A DNA stretch of 64,000 bases from CAVTPU01 sp963736695 (GTDB lineage Bacteria > Actinomycetota > Actinomycetes > Mycobacteriales > Micromonosporaceae), in the NCBI GenBank assembly GCA_963736695.1, contig CAVTPU010000001.1, positions 1,426,001 to 1,490,000 of the forward strand, read 5' to 3'. Under the pieces are notes generated by a model. That model had not been told where the DNA came from and searched no databases. It was given only the letters and a program-made list of their open reading frames with translations. Made by a program: the position numbers and the translations under genes. Shown piece by piece: positions 9,184-18,016 of the stretch (its first letter is position 1; every line of letters begins with the position of its first letter).

Positions 9184-9966
9184 TTGGCTACTGGATGGAC
9201 TCGCTATGTGGCGATTGGCGACAGCACGACCGAGGGCTTGGAGGATCACGACGGCAGCGGCGGCTATCTCGGCTGGGCTGATCGACTCGCGGCGCATCTC
9301 GCCCACGCCTACCCTCATGTGGAGTACGCGAATCTGGCCGTACGCGGCAAATTGGCCGCACAAATCCAAACCGAGCAGGTGCCTGCAGCTCGCGATCTGG
9401 CGCCCGATCTCATCACCATCGTCGCGGGAATGAACGACGTGATGGTGTCGCCGTTCGACCCCGCACAGGTCGCGAAGGCGGTGGAGGAGATGTTCGCCGA
9501 ATTCGCCGGGCTCGGCGCCACCGTGCTCACGTTTACCCTGCCGGACCCGACACCGAACATGCCTTTCGGACAACGGTGGCGACCCCGCATCGCCGCGCTC
9601 AACGAGGAACTACGGGATGCCGCCGCCCGGACCGGCGCGATTCTCGTGGACCTGCACGCATATCCCGACGCCTCGGATCCCCGCTTCTGGGCGGAAGACC
9701 GACTGCACGGCAACACCGCCGGCCACATCCGGGTCGCCAATGCCCTCGCCCATGGGCTCGGGTTGCCCGGTTTTGACAGCAGTTGGCGTGACCCGCTGCC
9801 GCCCGCACCCCAGCCCAGCGCGGCCGACTCGGCCCTGGCCGATCTCGCGTGGCTCCGTCGGCACGTGCTGCCGTGGGCGTGGCGGACCGCCCGCGGCCAA
9901 TCGGCCGGTGACGGACGAAGTGGGAAACTTCCGGTGCCCCGCAAGGTGCGACCAACCGTCTCCTAG
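9184..9966 (+). CDS. Cytoplasmic SGNH/GDSL hydrolase
   Basis: Second SGNH hydrolase of about 260 residues without signal peptide or membrane segment. Block I is YVAIGDSTTEG, block II NLAVRGKL, block III VAGMNDVM and block V EDRLHGNTAGH. I prefer the TTG start just after GGGGAGAG (about 9 bases upstream), giving MATGWTRYVAIGDS as in typical relatives. An in-frame TTG at 9124 would add 20 residues but overlaps a TATAGAT that looks like a -10 element. The Pro/Ala-rich C-terminus after residue 200 (DPLPPAPQPSAADSALADL, then a WLRRHVLPWAWR helix) is typical of actinobacterial homologues. Substrate unknown. Confidence 0.85.
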   Translation: MATGWTRYVAIGDSTTEGLEDHDGSGGYLGWADRLAAHLAHAYPHVEYANLAVRGKLAAQIQTEQVPAARDLAPDLITIVAGMNDVMVSPFDPAQVAKAVEEMFAEFAGLGATVLTFTLPDPTPNMPFGQRWRPRIAALNEELRDAAARTGAILVDLHAYPDASDPRFWAEDRLHGNTAGHIRVANALAHGLGLPGFDSSWRDPLPPAPQPSAADSALADLAWLRRHVLPWAWRTARGQSAGDGRSGKLPVPRKVRPTVS

Positions 9967-10030
9967 GACCCGGACCGGGTGTCCCCGGCCGGTCGGCGTC
10001 ATGGTCGCAGTGGCTGATCAGATGATCTGG

Positions 10031-10252
10031 TCAGCCGCTGCGACGGTTGGCCCACAGACGCGGGTTGTGACCGGCGCTGGGCCGACCCACGACCTTGCCT
10101 CGACCCGTGGGCGGAAGACCGGACGTACCCTTCTTTTTCGCCCGGCGCTCGGCCCGGTTGGGTGTCGTTTCCTCGGCCGGGGCGGCTGATTCGTTGGATG
10201 AGGCGGACTCCGCGACGTCGCCGCTGTCCCCGTTGGTTGCTTCTGCAGACAT
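10031..10252 (-). CDS. Small basic conserved actinobacterial protein
   Basis: Protein of 73 residues with an acidic, low-complexity N-terminal half (GDSGDVAESASSNESAAPAE) and a basic C-terminal half containing NRAERRAKKKG, PTGRGKVVG and LWANRRSG. The NRAERR...GRG...NRR pattern is one I recognise from short uncharacterised actinobacterial proteins, which supports a real gene even though no strong ribosome site precedes the ATG. The charge pattern suggests a nucleic-acid or ribosome contact, but no function is known. It is divergent from the PAC2 gene. Confidence 0.6.
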   Translation of the reverse strand: MSAEATNGDSGDVAESASSNESAAPAEETTPNRAERRAKKKGTSGLPPTGRGKVVGRPSAGHNPRLWANRRSG

Positions 10253-10395
10253 GCGTCAAGCCAACCACACCGGGGCTGGGCCACGCCGAGCGCGTTCACC
10301 CCACGTCTGCGAGTGCCGCAGCCGCGCGTGTCGACGCCGATGCCGGTGGAGTAGTAATTGAGTGGTCATCCGGTCATCGACACGAGGAGCGAGAC

Positions 10396-11316
10396 GTGCC
10401 CCACCCAAGTGAGCTCTATCGGCTCGACGCCGACCTGCCCGATCTGGGGCGGCCGGTGCTCATCCAGGCGCTCACCGGTTTCGTCGACGCCGGCGCGGCG
10501 GCCCGGCTGGCCCGCGAACATCTGCTCAACTCGCTGACGTCTCGCGTCATCGCCACCTTCGACATCGACGCGTTGCTCGACTATCGGTCCCGCCGCCCCC
10601 CGATGGTCTTCGCCGAGGACCACTGGGAGAGCTATGACGAGCCCCGCCTGCGGCTGCATGTGCTGCAGGACAGCGCCAACGCCTCATTTCTGATGTTGGA
10701 GGGGTCGGAGCCGGATCTACGCTGGGAACACTTCATCTCGGCGGTGATCGGCCTCATCGAACGGCTCGGCGTGCGGGTGACGATCGGCCTCACCGCCATC
10801 CCGATGGGAGTTCCGCACACGCGACCGATCGGCCTGACCGCCCACGCGACTCGACGCGAACTCATCGCCGGCTATCAACCCTGGCTACGCGAGGTGCATG
10901 TGCCGGGCAGCGCCGGAAACCTGTTGGAGTTCCGCCTCGGCCAACGTGGTCTCGACGCCATGGGATTCGCGGTGCATGTGCCGCACTATCTCGCGCAGAG
11001 CGAGTTTCCGGCGGCCGCCGAGCGGCTGCTCACGGCGGTCTCGAAGACCACCGGACTGCTGTGGCCGACCGAGGACCTTCGAGTCGCGGCGCAGACCGCA
11101 CGGGTCGAAATCGACCATCAGGTGGACAGATCCGACGAAGCGTCGAGAGTGGTTCGGGCGTTGGAGACGCAATACGACACTTTCCTGCGCGGTCAGGAGG
11201 CGACCGATCTGCTCGCCGCGCAGACCGGTCCGCTACCCACGGCGGAGGAGCTCGGGGCCGAGCTGGAACGTTTCCTGGCCGAACAAGGTCGACCCACCGA
11301 TCCGCCCAACGGCTGA
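10396..11316 (+). CDS. PAC2 family protein (proteasome assembly chaperone-like)
   Basis: Actinobacterial PAC2-fold protein of 306 residues. The GTG start is set by AGGAG 7 bases upstream; the open frame further 5' has no protein character. Recognisable blocks are GRPVLIQALTGFVDAGAAARLA near the N-terminus, IATFDIDALLDYRSRRPPM, and LTAIPMGVPHTRP in the middle. A C-terminal helical part ends in the typical LPTAEELGAELERFLAEQG. In archaea and eukaryotes PAC2 relatives help assemble proteasomes; the bacterial role is not established. Its last 84 bases overlap the 3' end of the convergent SDR-like gene. Confidence 0.85.
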   Translation: MPHPSELYRLDADLPDLGRPVLIQALTGFVDAGAAARLAREHLLNSLTSRVIATFDIDALLDYRSRRPPMVFAEDHWESYDEPRLRLHVLQDSANASFLMLEGSEPDLRWEHFISAVIGLIERLGVRVTIGLTAIPMGVPHTRPIGLTAHATRRELIAGYQPWLREVHVPGSAGNLLEFRLGQRGLDAMGFAVHVPHYLAQSEFPAAAERLLTAVSKTTGLLWPTEDLRVAAQTARVEIDHQVDRSDEASRVVRALETQYDTFLRGQEATDLLAAQTGPLPTAEELGAELERFLAEQGRPTDPPNG

Positions 11317-11853
11317 GCCAACCAGCCCTGGGTCGAGCTCCGACTGGTGTGTCACGAGCGCGTCCGTGCAACGCATCGCCACGCCCGCCGGACCGGCGAT
11401 GGCGGTGGAGGTGAGGCCGCTGACGTGGGCTCCAGCCCGCGACCACTCGGCTGCCAGTGAGTGGAGCTGCCGAGTGAGCGGGTCGGTCATCGGCGCGACG
11501 ACGAGCAGATGACCCATGGCCGGCCATAGATAGGGTGCTGAGAGCCCGGCGACGACCGACACCGCGTACGCGGAGTCGGGTTCGGCGATCGCGACACGGT
11601 CACCGCCCCCGGTGGCGAGCACCGTCACGACCGCGTCGACACGGCCCGTTGCGCGATGCACCTGATCGAGAGCCTCACGCACGTGTTCATGATTGCTCGT
11701 GCGGGTGCCGGTGCTGGTTTGGCTGAACGAGAACGTCTCCGCTCCAAACCGGTGAACGACGTGTCTCAGTTCCCGGCCGATTCCGCTGCTCCCACCGAAC
11801 ACGATGATAGTGCGGCCGATTAGCCGCTCGGTATATGCGTATTCGCGGTGCAT
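11233..11853 (-). CDS. Short-chain dehydrogenase-like protein, catalytic residues missing
   Basis: Protein of 206 residues with a Rossmann-type N-terminus: RTIIVFGGSSGIGRELRHVV matches the SDR glycine motif (GGSSGIG), followed by GRVDAVVTVLATGGG in the place of the NNAG strand. The expected catalytic Ser...Tyr-x-x-x-Lys is absent: the region after the fourth strand reads MTDPLTRQLHSLAAEWSRAG. The start ATG has GAGGTGAGGA upstream, which separates the gene from a longer meaningless frame. It may bind a nucleotide without catalysis, as NmrA-like regulators do, or be decaying. It overlaps the PAC2 gene by 84 bases tail to tail and is divergent from the giant membrane protein. Confidence 0.6.
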   Translation of the reverse strand: MHREYAYTERLIGRTIIVFGGSSGIGRELRHVVHRFGAETFSFSQTSTGTRTSNHEHVREALDQVHRATGRVDAVVTVLATGGGDRVAIAEPDSAYAVSVVAGLSAPYLWPAMGHLLVVAPMTDPLTRQLHSLAAEWSRAGAHVSGLTSTAIAGPAGVAMRCTDALVTHQSELDPGLVGSAVGRIGGSTLFGQETFQLGPELLRRG

Positions 11854-12024
11854 TGTGCCGTCCTCACCTCCCGCCGGTGGTCCGCTCTCGCCGACATGAT
11901 GGCCATCACCGGACGGGGTTGCGCGCATTGCCTTACGAAGGCAAACGATCGAACGCGGATCGGGTGTCGCAACCGCGACATCGACCACTGCATGCGGGGT
12001 GCGGTCACGCACCATAATGCCCCT

Positions 12025-15000
12025 ATGGCCGACCCCTCCGTCCAGCCCGCGCCCCTGCCTCTCGACAGCTCCGACGCCGCCCAACTGCGAGCCGAGGTGG
12101 ACCGTCTCCGCGTCGAGACGCACACCCTCGCGAAGCGAGCCGAGACCGCCTGGCTGGCGTGGGTCGACGCCGACAGCGCGTGGCGCGCCTCGGTTGTCCG
12201 ACGCGACCGAGCCGTGGCACTGTCGCTCGCGCCCACCCCCACGCCACCCAGAAACCCTCACACGTCGGCCGTGACGCCCCCGACCGCCGAGACTCCACAG
12301 GGACCGCCACCGGAGAAGTCCCATCAGCCCAGTTCCGAGTCGTCCACCCGAACAGTCCAAAACATCCTGTTCATTCTTGGTGGACTTCTGCTCGGCACCG
12401 CCGCGATCGTCTTCACCACGGTCGCCTGGGCCGCGTTCGGGGTCGGCGGTCGCGCGGCGATTCTCGCGGCGGCCACGATGCTGGTCCTCACTCTTCCGGT
12501 GATCGCGCTTAGACGCCGCCTCCGCGCGACCGCCGAGACCTTCGCGGCCGTCGGTTTCGTGCTGGTGCTCCTTGACGGCTACGCGGCATGGCATGTCGAT
12601 CTTTTTGGGGCCACACACATACCGGCGAGCCGCTTCGGCGGGCTGGTCTGTGCGGTGACCGTGCTGCTCGCCGCCGGCTATCACGCAATGACCCGACTGC
12701 GTGGTCCGGCTCACATCGCGCTCGCCGTCGGGCAACCGGTCCTGCCCCTGCTGATCGCGCCGATGTCTCCCAGCGCCGCCGGGTGGGCGCTCGCCTTCGC
12801 CGCAGTCGCCGCCACGAACCTCGGGTTCGTCACGTGGTCACGCCGAACATCCGCCGACGACACTAAGGCGCTGCGGGCGGCCGGGTGGGTGCTGCACTGT
12901 CTCGCACTCGCCGCCGCGTCGGTGGCCTCGATCTCGGCCGAGGCCACCGCCCACAACCTGCCGTCCACGGTCTTCGCCGGGACAGCGGTCGTGGCGGTAG
13001 CCGTCGTCATCGCTGGCGCCGCCTGGGTCTCCCGGATCACCGCACTGCACATGATCGCCGCCGGCGTGGCGGTGGTCGCGGCGGTGTTGGCGATTGCCCC
13101 GATCGCCAACACCGCCTGGCCGGGGCATTCGCTGATCCTCACCGCTGGCGTAGTCGCCGCAGTGGGCCTCATCGCGCGGTCGCTGGCATCGGCCATCGTG
13201 ACACGCGGCGGTGACCGGAGCACACCCGCCGCCGTTCGCCACGGCGCGCTCGGCGGCACGTTGGTGATGTCGGGCCTGCTCGGCGTGGTCGTGCTCGCCA
13301 TCGCCACGATCGCGGCGATGTGGTTCGTCGTGACCGTCATGCCCAGTGGCCGGCCGTTGCCCGTCGACGTGCGCGCGCGTGACTGGCAAGTGCTCGGAGC
13401 TGTCGGCCTCACCGCGATGGCGATCGGCTCGGGTCTGCCGCGCCGGGCATGGTTGGCCGTGCTCATCTGCACCGGAGTGGTGACCACCATTACTCTGCCG
13501 GCGGTCGTCACGATCCCCTGGTGGACGCCGTCCACAATGGATATTGTCGGGGCGGCGCTGCTCGGCGTGGTGTCGGTCGTCGCGAACCGGGCCTCAACAA
13601 CCTGGGTCGCGCTCGCCGCAGCGGCGATGCTCGGCGGACACGCGGGACTGGTGAGCATCTCCAGACCGACGTTGGCGAGCACCGTCTTCTTCTGCCTTGC
13701 CGCGATCGGGACCGCGATGGCGTGGCTGAGTCACCGTCGGTCCGACGATGCCGCCGCCCGCCATCGAATCAGTGGCGCCATCGGCCTCGCCGCCGGTCTC
13801 ACCACGCTGCCCGCGGCGCTCGCCACGGCGGCCACTGCCGCCCACGCGGCACCCGGATGGCCGACCCGCGCTGCGGTGATCGGCACCGGGGCTCTCGTCT
13901 GCGCTGTGCCCGCGCTGCGGCGAGCGGCCGCGACGATCTTCGTGGCGGTGACGGTGGCGGCGATCGGTTCCGTGCTGGTCTGGCCGACCCTCGCGGCCGC
14001 GCAGCCGGACGCACCAGCGAGCGTCTATGGCGGTGCCGCGTTGGCCGCGCTCGCCGTGATTTTGCTCACCGATCGTCGGCGGCCCGATCACCGAGCACCC
14101 GTGCCTGCGGACCCGACGGCGGGCCAGGCGGGATCCACGGCCATCACCGTGCTGACCGTCATGGCCGCCGCACCGGCACTGTTCCTCTTCGCTGCCGGTG
14201 TGATCGACGCTGTGGTCGCGGTGCTGCTTTCGCCGTACGAGTGGATTGGCCGGGCTTGGTCACTCACCCCGACCGGAACCGGCCTGAGTCCCACCGCGGG
14301 GCGGGCCGAGAGCGGGTTCGCGGCCGACGCGGTGGCCTTGGCGCTCGGCGCCATCGCCGCGACGATCGCCGCGCTGGCGGTGACCGGAAGACGACGCGCC
14401 GCGACGATCGCACTGCTCGCCAGTGGGCCGGTGGCGGTTCTCGTCGGCCTCGCCTCGACCGGGGCCCGGTGGCCGGCCGTCGCCGCTGTGAGCCTCGGCT
14501 GTGGGCTCGCCCTCGGCCTGTTCGTCAGCGTGCGCCGATGCGGGCCACGAACGACGGCGATCTGTCTCGCCGCCGCAGCCGCCTATGCGGGCGCCGGCGT
14601 CGCCGGGGCGCTTGCCGCCCCCTGGTCGACAGTTGTGTGGCTGGCCGCGGTGACGGTCGCCGGCGTCATCGCCGGGACGGCCGGCGCCACGCCAGCGTCG
14701 CGGACCGCCGGATGGCTGCTCGCGGTCACCACCGGATATGTCACGGTCTTCGCGCTCGGCCACGCGGTCGATCTGCGTCTCGGCCGGATCGCGCTCGGCG
14801 TGGTCGGGCTCGCCGCCCTCGGACTCGCCGTGAGCGCGCTGCTGCGCCAACGCCGACGAGGCACCGCACAGGAGTGGGACGCGTTGGCTGCGGCGAGCCA
14901 CGCGGGGGCAGCCGTGGCGTTCGTCTTCGCACTCACGTCGGAGGGTGACGCGGCGCTCGTGTGCGCCGTGTGGGGCGTCGTGCTCGGCGCCCGGGCGCTA

Positions 15001-15528
15001 TGGCCCCAGACCACCCCCCGGCACCGGTGGGGCCTGACGGTCGGTGGGCTCGCATGCGAATTGGCCGCGTTGTGGCTGATGCTGCTGAGCTGGAAGGTGA
15101 CTGTGGTGGAGGCTTATTCGGTGCCGCTCGCCGCGGTGGGAGTCTTCGCCGGGTGGCGGGCCACGCGGTCACGACCCGAGTTGCACAGCTGGGTCGGCTA
15201 TGGGCCGGCGCTGGCGGCCGGATTCCTGCCGACCCTCGCCGCCGCACTCGGCCCCGGCGACACGCCGGTGCGGCGGCTGGCCCTCGGCGTCGCCGCGACG
15301 GTCACGGTGCTGATCGGCTCGACCCACCGCCGCCAAGCCCCGGTCGTCGTCGGCGGGCTGGTGCTGAGCATCATGGCGTTGGCCGAGACCGCCCGATTCT
15401 GGGATCTGCTGCCGCGCTGGATTCCGCTCGCGGCCGGTGGGCTGGTGTTGGTCGGTCTCGCGATGACCTATGAGCGTCGGCTCAGGGACATGCGCCGGGT
15501 TCGTGACGCGGTCCGACGAATGAGGTGA
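12025..15528 (+). CDS. Giant polytopic membrane protein (SCO7613-like)
   Basis: A 1167-residue integral membrane protein. Residues 1-60 are cytosolic and contain a short coiled coil (LRAEVDRLRVETHTLAKRAE); a Pro/Ser-rich linker follows. From about residue 110 (NILFILGGLLLGTAAIVFTT) to the end there are roughly 30 hydrophobic segments separated by short basic loops, ending in a basic tail. It resembles large uncharacterised actinobacterial membrane proteins named after Streptomyces SCO7613; that assignment is from memory. The start at ATG-GCC-GAC is preferred because upstream in-frame sequence is not protein-like. The next gene starts inside its last codons, so it is likely co-transcribed with a D,D-carboxypeptidase, hinting at an envelope role. 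Function unknown. Confidence 0.8.
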   Translation: MADPSVQPAPLPLDSSDAAQLRAEVDRLRVETHTLAKRAETAWLAWVDADSAWRASVVRRDRAVALSLAPTPTPPRNPHTSAVTPPTAETPQGPPPEKSHQPSSESSTRTVQNILFILGGLLLGTAAIVFTTVAWAAFGVGGRAAILAAATMLVLTLPVIALRRRLRATAETFAAVGFVLVLLDGYAAWHVDLFGATHIPASRFGGLVCAVTVLLAAGYHAMTRLRGPAHIALAVGQPVLPLLIAPMSPSAAGWALAFAAVAATNLGFVTWSRRTSADDTKALRAAGWVLHCLALAAASVASISAEATAHNLPSTVFAGTAVVAVAVVIAGAAWVSRITALHMIAAGVAVVAAVLAIAPIANTAWPGHSLILTAGVVAAVGLIARSLASAIVTRGGDRSTPAAVRHGALGGTLVMSGLLGVVVLAIATIAAMWFVVTVMPSGRPLPVDVRARDWQVLGAVGLTAMAIGSGLPRRAWLAVLICTGVVTTITLPAVVTIPWWTPSTMDIVGAALLGVVSVVANRASTTWVALAAAAMLGGHAGLVSISRPTLASTVFFCLAAIGTAMAWLSHRRSDDAAARHRISGAIGLAAGLTTLPAALATAATAAHAAPGWPTRAAVIGTGALVCAVPALRRAAATIFVAVTVAAIGSVLVWPTLAAAQPDAPASVYGGAALAALAVILLTDRRRPDHRAPVPADPTAGQAGSTAITVLTVMAAAPALFLFAAGVIDAVVAVLLSPYEWIGRAWSLTPTGTGLSPTAGRAESGFAADAVALALGAIAATIAALAVTGRRRAATIALLASGPVAVLVGLASTGARWPAVAAVSLGCGLALGLFVSVRRCGPRTTAICLAAAAAYAGAGVAGALAAPWSTVVWLAAVTVAGVIAGTAGATPASRTAGWLLAVTTGYVTVFALGHAVDLRLGRIALGVVGLAALGLAVSALLRQRRRGTAQEWDALAAASHAGAAVAFVFALTSEGDAALVCAVWGVVLGARALWPQTTPRHRWGLTVGGLACELAALWLMLLSWKVTVVEAYSVPLAAVGVFAGWRATRSRPELHSWVGYGPALAAGFLPTLAAALGPGDTPVRRLALGVAATVTVLIGSTHRRQAPVVVGGLVLSIMALAETARFWDLLPRWIPLAAGGLVLVGLAMTYERRLRDMRRVRDAVRRMR

Positions 15529-15536
15529 ACGACTCG

Positions 15537-17000
15537 ATGACCAAAAAGTTGTGGCCTCGTCAGGAGGAAGCACGCCGAGAGCGCCCGCGCGACACCGCGC
15601 GGCTGGCTATCTTCGGCACTGTGAAAGCCTTCCGTGCCGTGAAACCTTTGGGTGCCGTGAAAGCCCTGAGCCTCATGAAACCCTTGAGCGCCACCGCGGC
15701 ACTCGCGCTGCTCGCGTCGACGCTTCTTTTCGTCGCGCCAGCCGGCGCGGCGCCACCACCTCACCGACCGTCCACTGTGGCGACGATGCGGCAGGCCGCC
15801 GGCCCGGCCGAGCCCGCCGGGTTGCCGCCCAAGCGCCCGGCCTCGTGCCGCACGGTCTCGGTGCCGTCGCCGACCCGATCGCCCGTGCCCCGCCACGATC
15901 CCACGCTGCCGACGGTCGGCGGCCAACGACTCGCCGCGACCGGCCTGGTTATCCCGAAAGAGGCACCCCGAGTGCCCCGGCTCAGCGCCACCTCGTGGCT
16001 TGTCGCCGACCTCGACACGGGCGACGTGCTCGGCGCATGCGGCGCGCACAACTTCGGCGCGCCCGCGAGTGTCCAGAAACTTCTGTTGGCCGCCGCGGTT
16101 CTGCCGAAGCTGGACCTTCGCCAGAAGGTAAAGATCACGGCCGAGGACATGGCGTTCGAGCCAGGCTCATCGGCCGTCGGCCTGCTGTTGGGCGGCACCT
16201 ATTCGGTCGAGACACTCTGGCTCGGACTATTTCTCAACTCCGGCAACGACGCGGCGAACGTGCTGGCCCGGCTGGGCGGCGGCGAAGGCGGAGCGCGGGC
16301 CGGCGTGTCCGCCATGAACGCCGAAGCTCGTCGCTTGGGCGCGTTGGACACCCGAGCCGTGACGCCGTCCGGCCTCGACGGTCGAGGCCAGGTCACCAGC
16401 GCCTATGACTTGGCGCTCATCGCGCGGGCCTGCTTCGCGAACAAGGACTTCCGGAGGCTCAACGCCACCACCAACGCGACGGTTCCGCCGCAACCACCCC
16501 GCGACAAAAAGGGCTTCCAGATCCAGAACGACAACCAGTTGCTCTATCAATATCCCGGTGCGCTCGGCGGCAAGGTCGGGTTCACGGACATCGCCCGACA
16601 CACCTATGTCGGGGCCGCCGAGCAGGATGGGCGTCGCCTCGTGGTGACCCTGCTCGGGGCGGAACGCGAGCCTTCGCCGGGGTGGAAGCAGGCGGCAGCG
16701 CTGCTTGACTGGGGATTCGGCGTCGCCGGTGACGAACCGGTGGGCCGGTTGGTCGAGCCGGGTGAACTCGACCGACCGACGCCGTCAGCCTCGGCAGGGC
16801 TGGCTGGCGCCGGTCTCACTCCGCCCCCCACCGTGCCGCTACCGATCCGTACCCTGATCATGGTCGCGGTGATCGGCGTCGCCGGGGTCTTCGGGGTGAT
16901 CGGAGTCACGGTTCAGGTGCGGCGCGTTCGCCGGCGTCTCGCGTTGCGCGCGACGCACGTGGCCGGCATGCACCAGCCCGTCCCCGACGAACCGGCCTGA
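15537..17000 (+). CDS. D-alanyl-D-alanine carboxypeptidase (peptidase S11 family), membrane-anchored
   Basis: Penicillin-binding-type carboxypeptidase that trims peptidoglycan stem peptides outside the membrane. Motifs: SVQK (SxxK nucleophile) in APASVQKLLLAAA, SGN in LFLNSGNDAANVLA, and GGKVGFTD where the family has KTG, so the Thr is replaced by Val. The N-terminus has a hydrophobic export segment (SATAALALLASTLLFVAPAGA) and the C-terminus a single membrane helix (TLIMVAVIGVAGVFGVIGV) with a basic tail. ATG 15537 is 8 bases after GAGGTGA; GTG 15525 and ATG 15675 are alternatives, the last giving a classic signal peptide. Four tandem 18-bp repeats precede that signal peptide. It follows the giant membrane protein directly. 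Confidence 0.85.
   Translation: MTKKLWPRQEEARRERPRDTARLAIFGTVKAFRAVKPLGAVKALSLMKPLSATAALALLASTLLFVAPAGAAPPPHRPSTVATMRQAAGPAEPAGLPPKRPASCRTVSVPSPTRSPVPRHDPTLPTVGGQRLAATGLVIPKEAPRVPRLSATSWLVADLDTGDVLGACGAHNFGAPASVQKLLLAAAVLPKLDLRQKVKITAEDMAFEPGSSAVGLLLGGTYSVETLWLGLFLNSGNDAANVLARLGGGEGGARAGVSAMNAEARRLGALDTRAVTPSGLDGRGQVTSAYDLALIARACFANKDFRRLNATTNATVPPQPPRDKKGFQIQNDNQLLYQYPGALGGKVGFTDIARHTYVGAAEQDGRRLVVTLLGAEREPSPGWKQAAALLDWGFGVAGDEPVGRLVEPGELDRPTPSASAGLAGAGLTPPPTVPLPIRTLIMVAVIGVAGVFGVIGVTVQVRRVRRRLALRATHVAGMHQPVPDEPA
15621..15692 (+). repeat. Four tandem 18-bp repeats encoding V/M-K-x-x-x-x
   Basis: Imperfect units encode VKAFRA, VKPLGA, VKALSL and MKPLSA in the frame of the D,D-carboxypeptidase, just before its hydrophobic export segment. 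Each unit begins with GTG or ATG followed by AAA, so each repeat carries a possible start codon. This may be slippage-generated, and copy number could vary between strains. Confidence 0.85.
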
Positions 17001-17012
17001 CCGGTTCGTCGG
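16984..17012. terminator. Bidirectional hairpin between convergent genes
   Basis: Perfect 12-bp stem CCGACGAACCGG / CCGGTTCGTCGG with a 5-base loop CCTGA. The loop contains the TGA stop of the D,D-carboxypeptidase. The stem lies just outside the stop of the convergent sigma-factor gene, so it can serve both. There is no clear T run, as is common in actinobacteria. Confidence 0.7.
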
Positions 17013-17019
17013 ATCGCCG

Positions 17020-17967
17020 TCACGCGGCGCGCAACCCCTCGGCCCGGGCGAGCTCCCGCAGCCGGCCCAGCGCCTGGATCTCCAGCTGACGAATCCGTTC
17101 GCGAGACAGAGAGAATCGGCTCGCCACCTCGGTGAGGGAGTGCTCGCGCCCGTCCTCAAGGCCATAGCGGGCCCTCATGATGCCGGCCGACCGGTCGTCG
17201 AGGTGGTTGAGCAGGCCTTCGATGCGCTGGCGTTCCAGGGCCGCGAGCACCACTTCCTCGGGCGAGGGAACATCACGGTCGGCGACGAGATCACCGAGCT
17301 TGGTGTCGCCGTCGTCGCCCACCGGGGTGTCCAGGGAAACGGTGTCCTGCGACCACCGAACCAGCTCGGCGATGCGCTCGACAGTCACGCCCATCGCGGC
17401 CGCGAGCTGATCCGGCTCCGGATCGTTGCCCTGTTGCCGGGTGAGCTGACGGGCGACGCTGCGCATGCGGTTGACGTCTTCGACCAGGTGCACGGGCAAC
17501 CGGACCGTGCGTTCCTGCTGTGCGATCGCACGGCTGATCGCTTGGCGGATCCACCAGGTGGCATAGGTTGAGAACTTGTAGCCGCGCACGTAGTCGAACT
17601 TCTCGACCGCGCGGACGAGGCCGGTGTTGCCCTCCTGAATGAGATCCAGCATGGGCATGCCAGACCGGACATAACGCCGCGCGATCGAGACGACGAGCCT
17701 CAGATTCGCGCGAATGAAGCGGTCTTTCGCGTTTTCACCCTCGACGACCAGACGTTGGAGTTCGTCCGGATTGACCCCTTCGGGCAGTGTCGCACCCTCG
17801 GTCAGCAGATGCGCCGCGAAAAGCCCCGCCTCGATCGCCTTGGACAGGTCGACCTCTTGGGCCGCGTCGAGCAGCGGGGTCCGGGAGATCTCGTGCAGAT
17901 AGACACCGACCAGGTCGCGTTCCTCGGCGACCTCGTCCGTGCGCAGCATTACAGTTGTCTTCTCCAC
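17020..17967 (-). CDS. sigB: RNA polymerase sigma-70 factor, SigB/Hrd (group 2) type
   Basis: Sigma factor of about 315 residues with regions 1.2 to 4 but no long acidic 1.1 extension, which fits an HrdA/SigB-like group 2 factor rather than the essential SigA. Region 1.2 is DLVGVYLHEISRTPLLD, region 2 contains NLRLVVSIARRY, DLIQEGNTGL and FSTYATWWIRQAI, and region 4 ends with the helix-turn-helix LTEVASRFSLSRERIRQLE. The GTG chosen (VEKTTVMLRTDE...) lies about 10 bases after GGAGG. An upstream TTG at 18018 would fall inside the -10 of the SigR-type promoter and is excluded. That promoter, with the sigR-rsrA pair 41 kb away, implies control by oxidative stress, as for sigB in mycobacteria. Confidence 0.9.
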   Translation of the reverse strand: MEKTTVMLRTDEVAEERDLVGVYLHEISRTPLLDAAQEVDLSKAIEAGLFAAHLLTEGATLPEGVNPDELQRLVVEGENAKDRFIRANLRLVVSIARRYVRSGMPMLDLIQEGNTGLVRAVEKFDYVRGYKFSTYATWWIRQAISRAIAQQERTVRLPVHLVEDVNRMRSVARQLTRQQGNDPEPDQLAAAMGVTVERIAELVRWSQDTVSLDTPVGDDGDTKLGDLVADRDVPSPEEVVLAALERQRIEGLLNHLDDRSAGIMRARYGLEDGREHSLTEVASRFSLSRERIRQLEIQALGRLRELARAEGLRAA

Positions 17968-18016
17968 CGTCGTGACCCCTCCGTCGATGCCCGGCCCCCG
18001 GTTGTGCCTCTGACAC

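Noticed and set aside
11854..12735. Upstream extension of the SDR-like frame to 12735
   Set aside because: The extra residues are antisense to the giant membrane protein and the ribosome site lies at 11853.
12025..15528. Possible lipid flippase or polysaccharide polymerase for the giant membrane protein
   Set aside because: Many helices alone do not support a specific transporter or polymerase; no signature residues were found.
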